From contig CANFKS010000027.1 of NCBI GenBank assembly GCA_947447625.1, positions 1 through 40,321 of the forward strand: a stretch of 40,321 bases of DNA, written 5' to 3'. Positions 23,235-31,719 of this stretch are shown here, one piece after another. The translations under genes and the position numbers were made by a program. Source of the stretch: Rhodospirillales bacterium (GTDB lineage Bacteria > Pseudomonadota > Alphaproteobacteria > Acetobacterales > Acetobacteraceae). Within the stretch, counting starts at the first letter, position 1. The number at the start of each line of letters is the position of its first letter. The notes beneath the pieces were generated by a model. That model saw only the letters and a list, made by a program, of their open reading frames with translations. It searched no databases and had not been told where the DNA came from.

Positions 23235-23380
23235 TAAGGGGCGCTCGCGTTTCGCTGGCTGTGTTATAAGGGACGCTCGCGCTTCGCTGGCGGTGTTATA
23301 AAGGACGCTCGCGCTTCGCTGGCGGTGTTATAAGGGGCGCTCGCGCTTCGCTGCCGCTGTTATAAGGGGCGCTTGCGGAC
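23235..23380. repeat. 32-bp tandem repeat in the scoA-scoB spacer
   Basis: Four full 32-bp units start at 23235, 23267, 23299 and 23331 with no spacers, and a partial fifth begins at 23363. Units share TAAGGGGCGCTCGCG-CTTCGCTGGCGGTGTTA-like sequence with one to five substitutions. The fifth copy is the 3' end of scoA: its RKRPL codons and TAA stop (read on the minus strand) match the first bases of each unit, so the array probably grew by duplication of the scoA 3' end. Confidence 0.9.
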
Positions 23381-24070
23381 GGTGCGTTGTTCGATGCGTT
23401 TCTCGACGTCGCCGACATGGACGATGCGTTTGACGAAGATGCCGGGGGTGATGATGTGATCGGCATCGATGTCGCCGGGGCGGACGAGGTGTTCGACCTG
23501 GGCGACGGTGACGCGGGCGGCGGTGGCCATCATCGGGTTGAAGTTGCGGGCGGTTTTTCGGTAGACGAGGTTGCCTTCGGTGTCGGCTTTCCAGGCGTGG
23601 ACGAGGGCGAGGTCGGCGACCAGGCCGCGTTCCATGACGTAGAGTTCGCCGTCGAATTCCTGGACGGGCTTGCCTTTGGCGATCTGGGTGCCGACGCCGG
23701 TTTTGGTGAAGAAGGCGGGGATGCCGGCGCCGCCGGCGCGGATGCGTTCGGCGAGGGTGCCTTGCGGGTTGAACTCGATTTCGAGTTCGCCGGCGAGGAA
23801 TTGTTTGGCAAAGGTGGCGTTTTCGCCAACATAGGAGGAGATCATTTTGCGGACCTGGCGGGTTTGCAGCAGGATGCCCAGGCCGCCATCATCGACGCCG
23901 GCGTTGTTGCTGATGCAAATGAGGTCCTTGGCGCCGGATGCGCGGACGGCCTCGATCAGGATCTGGGGGATGCCGCAGAGGCCGAAGCCGCCGGCCATGA
24001 TGGTCATGCCGTTATGCAGCAGGCCGGCGAGGGCCTCCGTCGCATCTGCGTAAACCTTGTTCACCGCCAT
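23360..24070 (-). CDS. scoA: 3-oxoacid CoA-transferase subunit A
   Basis: 236 residues. The N-terminal TIMAGGFGLCGIPQILI motif (23-39), the SNNAGVDDGGLGILL block (54-68) and the NPQGTLAERIRAGGAGIPAFFT segment (101-122) identify the A subunit; homologues have the same length. Partner of scoB, upstream of it on the minus strand. The final codons and stop lie in the edge of the 32-bp tandem array, so the true end could have been altered by repeat growth, though the C-terminus looks normal. Divergent from tatA with about 200 nt between the start codons. Confidence 0.95.
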   Translation of the reverse strand: MAVNKVYADATEALAGLLHNGMTIMAGGFGLCGIPQILIEAVRASGAKDLICISNNAGVDDGGLGILLQTRQVRKMISSYVGENATFAKQFLAGELEIEFNPQGTLAERIRAGGAGIPAFFTKTGVGTQIAKGKPVQEFDGELYVMERGLVADLALVHAWKADTEGNLVYRKTARNFNPMMATAARVTVAQVEHLVRPGDIDADHIITPGIFVKRIVHVGDVEKRIEQRTVRKRPL

Positions 24071-24269
24071 GAAAACCTCCGGGTCAGAATGCGGCGTGAT
24101 GTGCCATCAGACCCGGGCCGAGGCAAGGAAACGTCTATTTGGACTCGCTATGAGGGCCGATCCGGGGTAGGCAGCGCTGGCGCGGAGGGGTGCTTGCAGG
24201 TGCTGCACCGATGGGCCATGTGTTATGAATATGCGCGGCGGGATCGATGTCGCGTCTACGGAGGGATTG

Positions 24270-24515
24270 ATGGGTAGTTTCAGCATCTGGCATTGGCTCA
24301 TACTGCTGGTGGTTGTGATGTTGCTGTTCGGCGGCAACAAGGTCAGCGGCCTGATGGGTGACTTCGCGAAGGGCATCAAGTCCTTCAAGAAGAACATGGC
24401 CGACGATAATGATGTGTCGATGGAAGCCAGCGCGGAGAAGCCGACGGGCAACATCAGCGGTCCGGCCGGCGCGAAGCCGACCCCGACACCGACCGGCACC
24501 GCCCATCCGGGCTGA
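24270..24515 (+). CDS. tatA: Sec-independent translocase subunit TatA
   Basis: 81 residues. Single N-terminal membrane helix (about 6-21) followed by the [24 protein letters not shown] amphipathic helix, with FGxxK-x-x-x-L-x-x-D-x-G typical of TatA, and a Pro/Thr-rich tail. It oligomerises to form the protein-conducting part of the twin-arginine translocase. ATG 24270 is preceded by GGAGGGATTG; the in-frame ATG at 24225 would add unlikely residues. TatB and TatC are not adjacent, so the gene is split from its complex. Confidence 0.93.
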   Translation: MGSFSIWHWLILLVVVMLLFGGNKVSGLMGDFAKGIKSFKKNMADDNDVSMEASAEKPTGNISGPAGAKPTPTPTGTAHPG

Positions 24516-24533
24516 GCCGGCTTCGAACGCGCG

Positions 24534-25229
24534 ATGGGCACTCTGCCGCCGGCCGCGGTGCTGATTGATGTTGAAGGCACTGCGTTGCCGCATGATTTCG
24601 TGGCCACGGTGTTGCGGCCATTCTCGTCTGCGCACTTGCTGGAATTTGTCGCGGCGAACCGGGATGAACCGGCGGTGTTGAAAGCGGTGCGGCTGATTGT
24701 GGAGACGGTGCCGGGTCAGGCGCCGGAAGAGACCCTGGCGCATTGGCTGGTGCGGGATTTTCCAGCCGCGGCGTTGCACAGCCTCCAGGCGCTTCTGTGG
24801 CGGGCGGCGCTCGACGACGGGCGGCTCGATGATCCGATATTTGCCGATGTCGGGCCGGCGCTGCGGCGCTGGGCGGGCGCGGGGATCCGGCTGGCGGCGT
24901 ATTCGGCGGACTCGGCGGCACTGCAAAAACTGTTGTTTGCGCATGGGCCGGGCGGCGACCTGAGCGGGTTGTTCCGGGGGTTTTTCGATACGCGGCTTGG
25001 GATGAAGGCGGAGCCCGAGAGTTTTTCGCGGCTGGCAATTGCTTTGGCGGTGCCGCCGTTCGAGGTGGTCTATGTTTCGGCAATCGAGGCTGATCTCGAT
25101 GCCGCGGCTGCGGCCGGGATGCGGACGTGCCAGGTGGTGCGCGATGGCTCGGCTGTTTCGGAGCGCCATCCGGTGGCGGTGAATTTTCCGGGGGCGGCGG
25201 CGCTGGTGGGATTGCCTGCGGTTGCTTGA
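24534..25229 (+). CDS. mtnC: MtnC-like acireductone synthase (HAD), motif IV altered
   Basis: 231 residues. IDVEGT (11-16) has nucleophile Asp12 and the family's Glu14; YSADSAALQKLLF matches motif II; GFFDTRLGMKAEPESF has Lys158. The whole order resembles enolase-phosphatase E1 of the methionine salvage pathway, which converts a diketo phosphate to acireductone. In motif IV the usual S-D-x-x-x-E-L-D-A-A reads SAIEADLDAA, so the first metal-binding Asp is Ala183 and Glu is Asp. Activity may be weakened or changed (inference). The start is 18 nt after tatA; no other methionine salvage gene is present, though ahcY is nearby. Confidence 0.78.
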   Translation: MGTLPPAAVLIDVEGTALPHDFVATVLRPFSSAHLLEFVAANRDEPAVLKAVRLIVETVPGQAPEETLAHWLVRDFPAAALHSLQALLWRAALDDGRLDDPIFADVGPALRRWAGAGIRLAAYSADSAALQKLLFAHGPGGDLSGLFRGFFDTRLGMKAEPESFSRLAIALAVPPFEVVYVSAIEADLDAAAAAGMRTCQVVRDGSAVSERHPVAVNFPGAAALVGLPAVA

Positions 25230-25306
25230 TCGGACCGGCGGCGTGACTGTTCGATGAAATTGACCTCGTGCCGTCAGGGTATCGTGGTTCTGCAATGGAG
25301 CATGAG

Positions 25307-26257
25307 ATGGCCATCCATCGTATTCCCGCGACCCCGGACACCGTGCGTTGGGGGGTGTTCGACGCGGCTATTCCGCCGGTGCTGACGATCAATTCGGGGG
25401 AGACGGTGATTCTGGAGTGTGTCTCGGGCGGGCCGGATACGTTGCCGCCGGCGGCGCTGGGAATGACGGTTCCACAGGCCTTGCATGCGATCCACGCGCG
25501 GGTGCCGCGGGGGCCTGGGCATATCATCACCGGGCCGGTGGCGGTGTTGGGGGCTGAGCCTGGCGATATGCTCGAAGTGAAGATCGAGGCGATCGAGTTT
25601 GGCACGGATTGGGGGTTTTGCGGGTTTCGTCCGTTGTCGGGGACGATCCCGGAGGATTTCCCCGAGCGGTTCCTGACCCATATTCCGATCGATCGGGCGC
25701 GGAACACGTGCCGGTTGTCGTATGGGGTTGAGCTGCCGCTGGCGCCGTTTTTCGGGGTGATGGGGGTGGCGCCGCGGGCGAATTACGGGACGATATCGAC
25801 GGTGCAGCCGCGCGAACATGGCGGCAATCTCGACAACAAGGAGATCGGGGTTGGGGCAACCCTGTTTCTGCCGGTGTTGGCCAAGGGGGCGCTGTTCAGC
25901 GCGGGGGATGGCCATGGGGTCCAGGGGGATGGCGAGGTTTGCATCAATGCGCTGGAGACGTGTTTGACCGGAACGTTCACGTTGACGTTGCACAAGGCGG
26001 TGGGGTCGGAGCCGGTGCTGAAATATCCGCGCGGCGAGACGGCGACGCATTATGTGTCGATGGGGATGAACGAGGATCTCGATATCGCGATGAAGACAGC
26101 GTTGCGGGAGATGATTGCGTTCATTTGTGTGCGGTCGAACTTGTCGCGGCAGGAGGCTTATCAGTTCTGTTCGCTGGCGGTCGATTTCCGGGTGACGCAG
26201 ACCGTGAATGGGGAGAAGGGGGTTCACGGGATGTTGAAGAAGGGGTTGTTGTTCTAG
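25307..26257 (+). CDS. Acetamidase/formamidase family amidohydrolase
   Basis: 316 residues. The family blocks are TINSGETVILECVSGG, GHIITGPVAVLGAEPGDMLEVKI, PRANYGT, GGNLDNKEIGVGATLFLPVLAKGALFSAGDGHGVQGDGEVCINALET and the C-terminal AVDFRVTQTVNGEKGVHGML. Members hydrolyse short amides such as formamide or acetamide; substrate here not determinable. ATG 25307 has GGAG 6 nt before it, better than ATG 25295 or GTG 25268. The TAG stop is made by the left end (CTAGAGC) of a repeat module, so the module fixes the C-terminus. Confidence 0.9.
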   Translation: MAIHRIPATPDTVRWGVFDAAIPPVLTINSGETVILECVSGGPDTLPPAALGMTVPQALHAIHARVPRGPGHIITGPVAVLGAEPGDMLEVKIEAIEFGTDWGFCGFRPLSGTIPEDFPERFLTHIPIDRARNTCRLSYGVELPLAPFFGVMGVAPRANYGTISTVQPREHGGNLDNKEIGVGATLFLPVLAKGALFSAGDGHGVQGDGEVCINALETCLTGTFTLTLHKAVGSEPVLKYPRGETATHYVSMGMNEDLDIAMKTALREMIAFICVRSNLSRQEAYQFCSLAVDFRVTQTVNGEKGVHGMLKKGLLF

Positions 26258-26359
26258 AGCGGGATGCCTTCTGACAGGCGAAGGTATCCCGCTCTAACTC
26301 TTTGTTTGATAGCGTGATTCAGGCTTTTGGCGATTCTGCCAGAAATCATCGGGTTCTAG
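26254..26359. repeat. Composite intergenic repeat module (II + I), degenerate right half
   Basis: Left end CTAGAGC contains the amidase TAG stop. The type II hairpin (26256-26295) has one changed pair (GGTATCC against GGATGCC). The type I half (about 26312-26355) is decayed: GCGTGAT, CGGGTTCTAG. Both GATTC sites are kept, at 26316-26320 and in the loop. Confidence 0.75.
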
Positions 26360-26397
26360 GGATGGCCCCATAGGCGTGGTGGTTGCGAAAATCGAGG

Positions 26398-26505
26398 GTA
26401 TCCACAAGATATCGGGATCGGAGCCGAGGTTTTCCACAACTTATTGTATAAACCAGCCCTCCATGGATTGACCCGTCTTTAGTATTCGCTACCATATGTG
26501 GTAGC
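26398..26505 (+). promoter_or_regulatory. gcrA promoter: two DnaA-box-like sites, -35/-10, palindrome
   Basis: GTATCCACA (26398-26406) and TTTTCCACA (26430-26438) each differ from TTATCCACA at one base; the second is identical to a nonamer in the candidate oriC. TTGACC (26468-26473), 16-nt spacer, TACCAT (26490-26495) forms a promoter. The -10 lies inside the perfect palindrome GCTACCATATGTGGTAGC (26488-26505), a likely operator. In Caulobacter DnaA activates gcrA (known); the same logic is inferred here. Confidence 0.6.
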
Positions 26506-26528
26506 AGAGATGAGATGGGAGCTACGTT

Positions 26529-27059
26529 ATGGAGTGGACCGAAGAGACGATCGAGCGGCTGCGTGCGTTGTGGGCCGAAGGGCTTTCGACCGCGGAGATC
26601 GGGCGTCGGATGGGGATCTCCAAGAACGCAGTCGTGGGCAAGGCGCATCGCCTGAACTTGCCTGCGCGCCCGTCCCCAATCCGTCGCGATGGTCCGGGTT
26701 CGCCCGCTCGGGCGCCGGCTCCGCGTCGGATTGTCGGATCAACGCTCCCGCCGCTTGCGGCTGCTGCCGAGCCGGTGGTTCAGGTGGTTGTTGCGCCGGC
26801 GATGGGGCCGGCGGCAGTTCCGGTGATGCCGCGCCCTGTGGTGCGCGAGCCTGAGGTGGTGGTCAAGGTGGCGCCGCTGCGGGCGGTGAGTCAGCCGCGG
26901 ATGGGGCGTTCGGCGGCGTGCTGCTGGCCGATTGGCGAGCCGGGGACGAAGAGCTTCCGCTTTTGTGATGCCACGGCATCGGCCGGGAAGCCCTATTGCT
27001 CCGAGCATTCCCAGATTGCTTATGTGAAGGTTCGGGATCGGCGCGAAGACGCCGCCTGA
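26529..27059 (+). CDS. gcrA: GcrA cell-cycle regulator
   Basis: 176 residues. The N-terminal MEWTEETIERLRALWAEGLS and the HTH segment AEIGRRMGISKNAVVGKAHRL (22-42) are the GcrA DNA-binding domain; a Pro/Ala/Val-rich linker (about 45-125) and the C-terminal sigma-70-binding part with CCWPIGEPG, FRFC and KPYCSEH-x5-Y follow. GcrA binds RNA polymerase sigma-70 and activates promoters with CcrM-methylated GANTC sites; it is confined to alphaproteobacteria. The ATG lies 5 nt after a weak GGGAGC site. Confidence 0.95.
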   Translation: MEWTEETIERLRALWAEGLSTAEIGRRMGISKNAVVGKAHRLNLPARPSPIRRDGPGSPARAPAPRRIVGSTLPPLAAAAEPVVQVVVAPAMGPAAVPVMPRPVVREPEVVVKVAPLRAVSQPRMGRSAACCWPIGEPGTKSFRFCDATASAGKPYCSEHSQIAYVKVRDRREDAA

Positions 27060-27213
27060 GCGCTGGTTTCGGTTTGGCTGCGGGCCGTCGTCGATGCGTG
27101 GGTGAAAACCGGCGCCTGGATGGCGGCTTCGTTATTTTCGGGGGGCAGAACGTGCGGGCTGGCACCAGCAATCTCTTGCAAGAATAGGGTTCCTCCCCTC
27201 CCAGACGTGACAA

Positions 27214-27232
27214 TCTGGTGCTAATCATTATC
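27214..27232 (+). promoter_or_regulatory. Weak Fur-box-like sequence before the PmtA-like gene
   Basis: The 19-mer matches the classical Fur consensus at 14 positions, all of them in the right half (TAATCATTATC is perfect) and few in the left. It is 51 nt before the ATG. A half-site match of this size can be chance, and alphaproteobacterial Fur/Irr sites differ. Confidence 0.25.
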
Positions 27233-27282
27233 GTGTTGTCGCCGCCGGCGGTTCCGAGCGGTGGAACAGGAGAACGACGGGC

Positions 27283-27936
27283 ATGATGAGCGAAGTCGCC
27301 CAGACGCGTCGCCGTGCCGGGCTTGATGCCGAGGCGGTGCGCGTTGCGTATCGCAGATGGGCAAGCGTCTATGATTTTGTATTTGGGGGGATTTCCGGCT
27401 GGGGGCGGCGGCGCGCCGCAGCGGAGGTGAACCGTTTGCCGGGCACGCGCGTGTTGGAGGTGGGGGTTGGAACGGGGCTTGCGTTGCCGATCTATGCGCC
27501 GGAGAAGCGGGTGACGGGGATCGATCTTTCGGCGGATATGCTCGATCTCGCGCGGGCGCGGGTGCGGGCCGATGGGCTGCAGAATGTCGAGGGCCTGCAT
27601 GAGATGGACGCGGAGCAGACGAGCTTCGCGGAGGGGAGCTTCGACATCGCAGTGGCGATGTTTGTCGCCTCGGTGGTGCCGGATCCGCATCGGCTGCTGG
27701 CGGAGATGCGGCGTGTGGTGCGGCCGGGCGGGCATATCCTGTTCGTCAACCATTCTGCGGCTGAGCGTGGGCCTCGCTGGTGGGTGGAGCGGGCGATGGC
27801 GCCTGCGTCGCGGGCGTTGGGGTGGCATCCGGATTTTTCGTTCCGCACCCTGCTGGCGCCGGGCGACATGGCGCGCGCCCGGTTCACCCCGGTTCCGCCG
27901 CTGGGTTTCTTCACGCTGGTAAGATTGTCGAATTAG
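27283..27936 (+). CDS. pmtA: SAM-dependent methyltransferase, PmtA-like (phosphatidylethanolamine N-methyltransferase)
   Basis: 217 residues. VRVAYRRWASVYDFVFGGISGWGRR near the N-terminus and the SAM motif LEVGVGTGLALPIY (58-71) match Rhodobacter-type PmtA, a peripheral enzyme that methylates phosphatidylethanolamine towards phosphatidylcholine. GIDLSADML follows the next strand. UbiE/COQ5-like ubiquinone methyltransferases are the main alternative, so the substrate is a best guess. Two adjacent ATGs (27283, 27286) are possible; AGGAGAACG precedes. SAH formed is cleared by ahcY. Confidence 0.8.
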   Translation: MMSEVAQTRRRAGLDAEAVRVAYRRWASVYDFVFGGISGWGRRRAAAEVNRLPGTRVLEVGVGTGLALPIYAPEKRVTGIDLSADMLDLARARVRADGLQNVEGLHEMDAEQTSFAEGSFDIAVAMFVASVVPDPHRLLAEMRRVVRPGGHILFVNHSAAERGPRWWVERAMAPASRALGWHPDFSFRTLLAPGDMARARFTPVPPLGFFTLVRLSN

Positions 27937-28035
27937 ACGGTATTTCCGCTGCGGCCCTTGATCTCGGCGTAAGGGTCTTGTAGCCCATGGGACTGCAACG
28001 CGGGGTGCATGCCGTCCCCGCGGCTTATCAGCGGG

Positions 28036-28917
28036 ATGGATCAGCCGATGCACGCACTCCGGCGGTTTTTCGCCATACTTCTTACGTCCGTCATGGGTGT
28101 CACGCTCGCCGTGCCCGCCCTGGCGCAGGCGCCACGCAATTGGCAGCTCGGCATGCAAGATGCAGCCAGCCCGGTCGCGGAGCGTTTGCAGAGCCTGCAT
28201 GATCTGGTGTTCTGGATCATCACTGTCATTACGATCTTTGTTGCGGGGCTCCTCATCTATGTGATGTGGCGCTTCAATTCGAAGCGCAATCCGGTGGCGT
28301 CGAACTTCTCGCACCATACGGGGCTTGAGATTGCCTGGACCGCCATTCCGGTGCTGATCCTGGTTGTGATTGCCATTCCGAGCTTCCGCCTGGTTTTTTT
28401 CGAGGACCGGACGCAGAATGCGGACATGACGATCAAGGTTACGGGTCATCAGTGGTATTGGGAATATTCCTACCCGGATAGCGGAAACCTCAACTTCCGC
28501 TCCGATTATATCCGTGACGAGGACCTGAAGCCTGGCATGAAGCGGCTGCTCGAGGTGGACAATCCCCTGGTGCTGCCGATTGGCAAGAATGTTCGGATTT
28601 TGACCACCAGCGCCGATGTGATCCATAGCTTCTTCATTCCGTCGCTCGGTGTGCAGCGCTATTCGATCCCGGGCCGCACCATCGAGACCTGGGTGCGGAT
28701 CGACAAGGCCGGGACGTTCTATGGCCAGTGCAACCAGATCTGCGGCACCAACCACAGCTACATGCCGATTGCGGTTGTTGGCGTGCCGCCGGCCGAGTTC
28801 CAGGCTTGGGAAAAGACCGCCAAGGTGAAGTTCGCTGCTGGCGAGCCGATCCCGGCGCCTGCTCTTGCGCCGAGCGCAGAGCACACCACTATTCGCGTTG
28901 CCCAGGTCCAGCCCTGA
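28036..28917 (+). CDS. coxB: Cytochrome c oxidase subunit II
   Basis: 293 residues. Signal peptide about 1-30 (AVPALAQA), two membrane helices (about 55-78 and 97-120), then a cupredoxin domain. CuA ligands His197, Cys232, Cys236, His240 and Met243 are all present; the spacer is CNQIC where CSELC is usual, so Gln replaces the Glu that binds through its backbone carbonyl. The domain takes electrons from cytochrome c in the periplasm. Starts at 28009 or 28048 are in frame; 28036 gives the best signal peptide. A weak TTGATC-17-TAGCCC promoter ends near 27986. Confidence 0.95.
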   Translation: MDQPMHALRRFFAILLTSVMGVTLAVPALAQAPRNWQLGMQDAASPVAERLQSLHDLVFWIITVITIFVAGLLIYVMWRFNSKRNPVASNFSHHTGLEIAWTAIPVLILVVIAIPSFRLVFFEDRTQNADMTIKVTGHQWYWEYSYPDSGNLNFRSDYIRDEDLKPGMKRLLEVDNPLVLPIGKNVRILTTSADVIHSFFIPSLGVQRYSIPGRTIETWVRIDKAGTFYGQCNQICGTNHSYMPIAVVGVPPAEFQAWEKTAKVKFAAGEPIPAPALAPSAEHTTIRVAQVQP

Positions 28918-28946
28918 TCTTCGATCAGAGCACGCAGGAGACGAAG

Positions 28947-30548
28947 ATGACCGCTACATCTGATCACGCCCATGACGGGCATGACCATCACGACCACAAG
29001 CCGGGCTTCTTTGTCCGCTGGTTCTGCTCGACGAACCACAAGGACATCGGCACGCTCTATCTGATTTTTGCCATCATTGGCGGGCTGACCGGCGGTGCGC
29101 TGTCGATCATGATGCGCGCGCAGCTGATGCATCCGGACTCGCATATATTTGCCAGCGGGCAGCATTGGAACGCGGTGATCACGTCGCATGGCCTGCTGAT
29201 GATCTTCTTCTCGGTGATGCCGGCATTGATCGGCGGGTTCGGCAACTGGTTCGTGCCGATCATGATCGGCGCGCCGGATATGGCGTTTCCGCGCCTGAAC
29301 AACATCAGCTTCTGGCTGCTGCCGCCAGCCTATGTGCTGATCCTGGCCGGGCAGATGGTTGGCGATGGTGCCGGGCCGGGCTGGACGCTGTATCCGCCGC
29401 TGTCGAACTCGACCTTCCAGTCGGGTCCTGCGGCTGATTTTGTGCTGTTTGCACTGCATCTGGCCGGTATTTCGTCGCTGCTGGGCGCGATCAACTTCAT
29501 CACGACGATCTTCAACATGCGCGCGCCGGGCATGACTCTGCATCGTATGCCGCTGTTCGTTTGGTCGATGCTGGTGACGGCGTTCCTGCTGTTGCTCTCG
29601 GTGCCGGTGCTGGCGGGTGCGATCACGATGTTGATCACGGACCGCAATTTCGGCACGGCGTTCTTCAACCCTGAGGGTGGCGGTGATCCGGTGCTGTTCC
29701 AGCACCTGTTCTGGTTCTTCGGCCATCCCGAAGTCTACATCATGATTCTGCCTGGCTTTGGCATTGTCAGCCACATCATCGCGACCTTCTCGAAGAAGCC
29801 GATCTTTGGCTATCTCGGGATGGCCTACGCGATGGTTGCCATTGGCGTGGTGGGCTTCGTGGTGTGGGCGCATCACATGTATATCTCTGGCATGGATGTC
29901 GACACGCGCGCCTACTTCATGGCGGCGACGATGATCATCGCGGTGCCTACGGGCATCAAGATCTTCTCGTGGATTGCGACGATGTGGGGCGGCTCGATCG
30001 ACATGGAAGTGCCGATGATGTGGGCGCTTGGTTTCATCTTCTTGTTCACGGTTGGCGGTGTGACCGGCGTGGTGCTGTCCAATGCCGGTATCGATCAGGC
30101 GTTGCACAATACGTATTATGTGGTTGCGCACTTCCACTACGTGCTGTCGCTCGGCGCGGTGTTCTCGATGTTTGCCGGTTTCTACTACTGGATCGGCAAG
30201 ATGTCGGGCCATCAGTATCCGAACGGGCTGGCGAAGGCGCATTTCTGGGTGACGTTCATCGCCGTGAACGTGACGTTCTTTCCGCAGCATTTCCTCGGGC
30301 TTGCTGGCATGCCGCGCCGTTATGTGGATTATCCGGCGGCGTTCGAAGGCTGGAACAAGGTTTCGTCCTACGGGGCGTTCCTGGGCGGCATTTCGATGCT
30401 GATGTTTCTGGTGATCTGCTTCCTCACGTTCTCCTCGAAGAAGAAGCTGGCCGACAATTACTGGGGCGAAGGCGCCACCACGCTTGAGTGGACGCTGACC
30501 TCCCCGCCGGCCTTCCATAACTTCGAGGAACTGCCGCGTCTGAAGTAG
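28947..30548 (+). CDS. coxA: Cytochrome c oxidase subunit I (aa3 type)
   Basis: 533 residues, twelve membrane helices. Heme a ligand His81, CuB ligands His260, His309 and His310, the His260-x3-Tyr264 cross-link motif GHPEVY with Glu262 of the D channel, and heme ligands His395/His397 in AHFHYV. This is the A1 class of proton-pumping oxidase. The N-terminus has seven His in the first 17 residues, a metal-binding-looking tail also common in this group. AGGAGACGAAG precedes the ATG 30 nt after coxB. Confidence 0.98.
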   Translation: MTATSDHAHDGHDHHDHKPGFFVRWFCSTNHKDIGTLYLIFAIIGGLTGGALSIMMRAQLMHPDSHIFASGQHWNAVITSHGLLMIFFSVMPALIGGFGNWFVPIMIGAPDMAFPRLNNISFWLLPPAYVLILAGQMVGDGAGPGWTLYPPLSNSTFQSGPAADFVLFALHLAGISSLLGAINFITTIFNMRAPGMTLHRMPLFVWSMLVTAFLLLLSVPVLAGAITMLITDRNFGTAFFNPEGGGDPVLFQHLFWFFGHPEVYIMILPGFGIVSHIIATFSKKPIFGYLGMAYAMVAIGVVGFVVWAHHMYISGMDVDTRAYFMAATMIIAVPTGIKIFSWIATMWGGSIDMEVPMMWALGFIFLFTVGGVTGVVLSNAGIDQALHNTYYVVAHFHYVLSLGAVFSMFAGFYYWIGKMSGHQYPNGLAKAHFWVTFIAVNVTFFPQHFLGLAGMPRRYVDYPAAFEGWNKVSSYGAFLGGISMLMFLVICFLTFSSKKKLADNYWGEGATTLEWTLTSPPAFHNFEELPRLK

Positions 30549-30589
30549 GATATGATGACTGACCCGAACCAGGTGGGCCACGGGCAAGA

Positions 30590-30614
30590 CAGGGAGGGCA
30601 TCCAGCCCTCCCTG
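30590..30614 (+). repeat. Hairpin between coxA and ctaB
   Basis: A perfect 10-bp stem, CAGGGAGGGC (30590-30599) / GCCCTCCCTG (30605-30614), with an ATCCA loop, 42 nt after the coxA stop. No T tract follows. It may reduce read-through into ctaB or mark an RNA 3' end, adjusting the amount of subunit I to its assembly factors (inference). Confidence 0.6.
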
Positions 30615-30650
30615 GCTTCCGTTTCAGCGGCCGCCATCCAGGGACCGCAC

Positions 30651-31553
30651 ATGGCCTCAGAGGAGGCGTTTTCGTCGGCCGGGGATTGGTTGGCGCTGCT
30701 GAAGCCGCGGGTGATGACGCTTGTGGTGTTCACAGGGTGGATCGGATTGGTGGTGGCGCCGGGCCATATTCATCCCGTGCTCGCCTTCACCGCGATCCTG
30801 TGCATCGCGGTTGCCGCAGGGGCGGCGGGTGCGATCAACATGTGGTATGACCGCGATATAGACGCCATCATGCGCCGGACAGCGGGACGGCCGATTCCGG
30901 CCGGGCGGATCGGGGCAAGCGAGGCGCTGGGGTATGGGATCACGCTGTCGGCGTTTGCCGTGGTGGTGATGGCGCTGGCGACGAATGCGATGGCGGCGGC
31001 GGTGTTGGCGTTTTCGATCTTTTTCTATGTGTTCATCTACACGATGTGGCTGAAGCGGCGGACGCCGCAGAACATCGTGATCGGGGGGGCTGCGGGCGCC
31101 TTTCCGCCGGTGATCGGGTGGGTCGCGGTGACGGGTGGGTTCGACCTGATGCCGGTGTTGCTGTTCACGATCGTGTTTTTCTGGACGCCGCCGCATTTCT
31201 GGTCGCTGTCGCTGTTTGCGCATGCGGATTATGCGCGCGCCGGCGTGCCGATGTTGCCTGTTGTGGCTGGGGCGCGGCACACGCGGTGGCAGATCATGCT
31301 TTATACGGTGTTTCTCGTGCCGCTGACCCTGGTGCCTTGGGCGCTGCATCTGACGGGCATGGCATACGGGATTTCGGCCCTGGTGCTGGGGCTTGGGTTC
31401 ATCGTGTGTGCGATCCGTGTGCTGCGGGATCGGCAGGACGCGGTGGGAATTTCGTTGACCAACGACGCGCCGGCGCGCAGTGCGTTCAAATACTCGATTC
31501 TCTATCTTTTCGTGCTCTTCGCAGCCCTGGCGGTGGACTATCATGTCGGTTGA
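30651..31553 (+). CDS. ctaB: Protoheme IX farnesyltransferase (heme O synthase)
   Basis: 300 residues from ATG 30651, about nine helices. [16 protein letters not shown] near the start and [23 protein letters not shown], with the Asp-rich prenyl-diphosphate motif, identify heme O synthase; [11 protein letters not shown] is in the second half. It farnesylates heme B for the aa3 oxidase. An upstream in-frame ATG at 30552 would add 33 residues that contain the hairpin at 30590-30614; 30651 has AGGGA in front and fits the family length. Its stop overlaps the start of the 57-residue gene. Confidence 0.95.
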   Translation: MASEEAFSSAGDWLALLKPRVMTLVVFTGWIGLVVAPGHIHPVLAFTAILCIAVAAGAAGAINMWYDRDIDAIMRRTAGRPIPAGRIGASEALGYGITLSAFAVVVMALATNAMAAAVLAFSIFFYVFIYTMWLKRRTPQNIVIGGAAGAFPPVIGWVAVTGGFDLMPVLLFTIVFFWTPPHFWSLSLFAHADYARAGVPMLPVVAGARHTRWQIMLYTVFLVPLTLVPWALHLTGMAYGISALVLGLGFIVCAIRVLRDRQDAVGISLTNDAPARSAFKYSILYLFVLFAALAVDYHVG

Positions 31554-31716
31554 ACCCCTCGAATTACTCTCGCCGATGTCTCGGGCGGATTCCGCCAAGG
31601 TCGCGGTGCGGCGGCGTGGCCGGAACTGGGCGTTGTTGGCGGTGTTGTTTGCGCTGTGTGGGCTGTTCTATGCGATCACCCTGGTCAAGATCGGCCAGGG
31701 CACGCTGAAGTTCTGA
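31543..31716 (+). CDS. Small single-pass protein of the cox cluster
   Basis: 57 residues, starting inside the last codons of ctaB (11-nt overlap). A basic stretch (VAVRRRGRN) is followed by one membrane helix ([24 protein letters not shown]). Small proteins with one helix often lie between ctaB and ctaG in alphaproteobacteria and are thought to help oxidase assembly; I know no tested function. An internal ATG at 31576 is an alternative start. It is followed 3 nt later by ctaG. Confidence 0.75.
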   Translation: MSVEPLELLSPMSRADSAKVAVRRRGRNWALLAVLFALCGLFYAITLVKIGQGTLKF

Positions 31717-31719
31717 GCG

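Noticed and set aside
23235-23380. CRISPR-like array
   Set aside because: Units are contiguous with no spacers and are related to the scoA end, so it is a simple tandem repeat.
26863-28884. 673-residue minus-strand ORF across gcrA, pmtA and coxB
   Set aside because: It overlaps three well-supported genes on the other strand; Arg/His-rich composition fits a shadow.
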